The position numbers and the translations under genes are program-made. DNA of 7,017 nucleotides. Source: Gammaproteobacteria bacterium (GTDB lineage Bacteria > Pseudomonadota > Gammaproteobacteria > Enterobacterales > Kangiellaceae). The notes under the pieces are model-generated. The model was not told the origin of the DNA and searched no databases. It saw only the letters and a program-made list of their open reading frames with translations. The stretch covers positions 1-7,017 of the forward strand of contig JABXIW010000298.1 in the NCBI GenBank assembly GCA_013372875.1, read 5' to 3'. Shown here one piece after another: positions 5,238 to 7,017 of the stretch. The number at the start of each line of letters is the position of its first letter. Within the stretch, counting starts at the first letter, position 1.

Positions 5238-5985
5238 TTTCAGACTCAACCTGTGGAATGCTGACTTCGTCTAACAAGTGCTGTTTTACGTTGTCCATGC
5301 ACGCCTCTAAGCGTGAGTCACAACTGGCGTCTGCTTCCGCATCATCCGTCACTAACTGACAACCACCAATTGGCAGCTCGTTGTTGGCAACCAGCTTCCA
5401 AGACTTAGGCAGATCCGCGTTAATGTGCGTAATGCGTTCTAGATCTTGTGGGTTGAGATGAACCGTCACGGTTTCCGCTTTGCCCGGCATCGCAGACAGT
5501 GTTTCATCCACCAGCGCCAGAATTTGCTGTGGCATCAGAGTAAGCTCGGCACGAATCACTTGCTGAGCTACCTTCTGTACCAACTCACAAATCATGTGGC
5601 GTTGCTGCTGCTCTTTTTCACTTTGCCAGCGAGACAAGGCTTGGAACAAATCATTAACTGGCTTCGCCGCTTCTAAAAAGCCTTGCTTACCAGCTTGTTC
5701 ACCAGAAACAAATCCTTTCTGGAAGCCTTCTTTCTGACCATCGAGTAAACCTTGTTGCTTACCTTGCTCGATGCCTTGGCGTAAACCTTCTTCATGACCT
5801 TGTTGCAGCCCCTGTTGGAAACCTGCTTCAAGTTGCTGCTGAATGTCCACTTGCGACTCTTGCCAACCTTGGTTGTCCAAGCCGAACTCTTCATCAACCG
5901 CAACTGGCTGAGCCAGCGGCGGAAAACGGTGTAAACGGTAACCACTTGGAGGCAGTCGCATAATGTTCGATCTTTGTTCTGCCAT
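5230..5985 (-). CDS. fliH: FliH, regulator and peripheral stalk of the flagellar export ATPase (probably lateral system)
   Basis: This 251-residue protein fits FliH in size (about 235-300). FliH dimers bind the N-terminus of FliI, hold it inactive in the cytoplasm and anchor it to the C ring through FliN, a layout like the b/delta stalk of F-type ATPases. The central region carries an unbroken series of GxxxG steps, Gly55 to Gly99 every four residues, which is the hallmark repeat of FliH. The C-terminal globular part (about 110-245) matches the FliH/HrpE family, with 'LVQKVAQQVIRAEL' and 'VHLNPQDLERI'. The N-terminus (MAEQRSNIMRLPPSGYRLHR) has no tryptophan in its first 40 residues, unlike enterobacterial FliH, where Trp7 and Trp10 contact FliN/FlhA. 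The start ATG at 5985 is 3 nt after the fliG stop, and its 3' end overlaps the fliI start, so the genes are clearly one operon. Confidence 0.94.
   Translation of the reverse strand: MAEQRSNIMRLPPSGYRLHRFPPLAQPVAVDEEFGLDNQGWQESQVDIQQQLEAGFQQGLQQGHEEGLRQGIEQGKQQGLLDGQKEGFQKGFVSGEQAGKQGFLEAAKPVNDLFQALSRWQSEKEQQQRHMICELVQKVAQQVIRAELTLMPQQILALVDETLSAMPGKAETVTVHLNPQDLERITHINADLPKSWKLVANNELPIGGCQLVTDDAEADASCDSRLEACMDNVKQHLLDEVSIPQVESENE
5689..5823 (-). repeat. fliH: Glycine every fourth residue: 12-glycine GxxxG tract in FliH
   Basis: Codons for FliH residues 55-99 repeat a Gly-x-x-x unit twelve times without a break, with variable positions rich in Gln, Glu and Lys (for example GFQQGLQQGHEEG). The DNA shows a 12-nt periodicity but not exact repeats. 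The repeat class is known for FliH and forms tightly packed helix-helix dimers. The high regularity also gives open frames in the other frames here, for example 5673-6050 on the minus strand, which are not genes. Confidence 0.9.
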
Positions 5986-5988
5986 GCT

Positions 5989-7008
5989 TTATTCCACCGT
6001 TGGCTCTTCGTATAGAAGCAACTGAACTTCGCCCGACTCATCAAGCTCACGCACCATTTGCATGATGTCTTGGCGTGCTTTCTGAACTCGACTTAGTGCA
6101 ACTGCACCACGCGCTTCCATATCGTCTTCTAGCGCTTTCACCATACGTTGTGGCATTGAGCGTTTGATCGCTTGCTGCAACGTGATATCCGAACCTTTCA
6201 GTGCCGTAGCCCAAAGCTCGAGTGGAATTTGCTGTACGAGCATGTCCATGGTTTCTTCGCGTTGACGACCCAGCACCATGAAGTCAAACATGTTCTCTTC
6301 GATGGCGTTAACCACTTCTTCATCATGCAGTTTGAGCATTTCCATCAATGAACCACGGTCGCCTTCAAAGCGGTTGATGATGTCTGCCGCTTGCTTAACG
6401 CCAGAAAGCGGTACGCTTTGGCTTGCAGACACTTTTTCGATACAACGTTCAACCAGTTCATGCAGATCGGTCGCGACTTGGTGATCGATGTCTTGCAGCT
6501 GCGCAATACGGAAGATGATTTCATCATGGTAGTCTTGCGGCAGATGCTTCAGCACGGCAGATGAGCTATCCGCTGGCAGATAAGCCAAGAAGATGGCTTG
6601 CATCTGCGGGTGCTCGTTGACGATAAATCGCGCCAGCGTTTCAGCCTCTACCCATTGCAGACGCTGCATGTTGTTGCGAATTTCGTCACCGTACAGGTTG
6701 TTCAACAGACCTTTAGCAAGATCGTTGCCGAGCGCCTTACGCAAGGTGTTCGACAAGTACTCTTTCGATGCACCACGAATGCCACTGTGCTCACGAAAAT
6801 CTTCAAAAAAGTTTTGAATCACGCCGCGTGCTGAATCGCTTTTTATGCCATTCAGTTTCGCCATTGCGCGAGTCACACGCTGTGTTTCATCACGGGTGAA
6901 ATGCTGCAACACTTTGGCCGCTGCATCCTCGCCCATGCCCAGTAGCACAAGCGCGGTTTGTTCTACATAACTAAGCGTTTGTTTTGACGTCAACTGAGCT
7001 GTGTTCAT
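5989..7008 (-). CDS. fliG: FliG, flagellar rotor/switch C-ring protein (probably lateral system)
   Basis: FliG links the MS ring (FliF) to FliM and contacts the stator units, so it both carries torque and sets rotation sense. This 339-residue protein is full length (E. coli 331, vibrio polar FliG about 351). Its N-terminal domain starts 'YVEQTALVLLGMGEDAAAKVLQHFTRDE'-like (14-41; FliF binding). The middle domain has EHPQ at 132-135, the conserved FliM-binding motif, and the C-terminal domain has the MFDF variant of MFxF at 240-243. In the torque helix Lys271, Arg288, Asp295 and Asp296 match E. coli Lys264, Arg281, Asp288 and Asp289, while the Arg297 equivalent is Ala304. The ATG at 7008 leaves only 9 nt upstream, so its ribosome site lies mostly outside; a TAA at 7017-7015 could be the fliF stop. 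It is 3 nt from fliH. In known lateral clusters fliEF lies directly upstream. Confidence 0.96.
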   Translation of the reverse strand: MNTAQLTSKQTLSYVEQTALVLLGMGEDAAAKVLQHFTRDETQRVTRAMAKLNGIKSDSARGVIQNFFEDFREHSGIRGASKEYLSNTLRKALGNDLAKGLLNNLYGDEIRNNMQRLQWVEAETLARFIVNEHPQMQAIFLAYLPADSSSAVLKHLPQDYHDEIIFRIAQLQDIDHQVATDLHELVERCIEKVSASQSVPLSGVKQAADIINRFEGDRGSLMEMLKLHDEEVVNAIEENMFDFMVLGRQREETMDMLVQQIPLELWATALKGSDITLQQAIKRSMPQRMVKALEDDMEARGAVALSRVQKARQDIMQMVRELDESGEVQLLLYEEPTVE

Positions 7009-7017
7009 TGATGTTTA

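Noticed and set aside
5673..6050. 125-residue open frame on the minus strand across the fliG/fliH junction
   Set aside because: It is a frame-shifted reading of the periodic GxxxG codons of fliH, overlaps two clear genes and resembles no family.
7015..7017. TAA as the stop codon of an upstream fliF
   Set aside because: Plausible by gene order, but three bases at the edge cannot establish a frame, so no feature was made.

Overview
This 7.0 kb window looks like a piece of a Vibrio chromosome, most likely from the V. parahaemolyticus / V. alginolyticus / V. harveyi group. The reasons are moderate GC content, vibrio-like flagellar proteins, a secreted trypsin-fold protease with a GlyGly-CTERM tail, and a flagellar operon ending at fliJ. 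In the polar flagellar cluster of vibrios fliJ is normally followed by fliK, fliL and fliM. Here fliJ is followed by a transcription terminator and an unrelated convergent gene, which matches the end of the lateral (swarming) flagellar operon fliEFGHIJ. The species and the lateral assignment are inferences from family knowledge, not results of a search.

The left part (1-2269) is a small accessory block. It starts with the 5' part of an SRPBCC/AHSA1-like gene (minus strand, cut by the window edge). Next come an EamA-type drug/metabolite transporter (minus) and a divergently transcribed GcvA-like LysR regulator (plus). The 112-bp gap between the transporter and the regulator holds a perfect 17-bp inverted repeat, TGTAAGT-AAA-ACTTACA, which contains a T-N11-A motif. 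This is a good candidate operator for the LysR protein controlling itself and the transporter.

The middle (2357-3394, plus) is one gene for an exported S1-family serine protease. It has a signal peptide, a short propeptide, a complete catalytic triad, six conserved cysteines and a C-terminal GlyGly-CTERM sorting tail. Its S1 pocket lacks the trypsin Asp189, and its propeptide ends in Ala rather than Arg/Lys, so cleavage specificity should differ from trypsin.

The right part (3432-7008, minus) carries fliG-fliH-fliI-fliJ, tightly packed with 3-nt, overlapping and 15-nt junctions. FliG is a C-ring rotor/switch protein, FliH the stator regulator of the export ATPase, FliI the export ATPase and FliJ its central stalk. 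Together they supply torque transmission and energised type III export. A strong hairpin overlaps the end of fliJ, with the stop codon in its loop, and separates the operon from the converging protease gene.

No RNA genes, insertion sequences, CRISPR arrays or attachment sites were seen. I found no convincing wholly new system. The points most worth checking are the self-consistent non-tryptic specificity of the protease, the LysR operator, the terminator/stop-codon overlap, the fliI-fliJ junction and lineage-specific residues in FliG and FliH.
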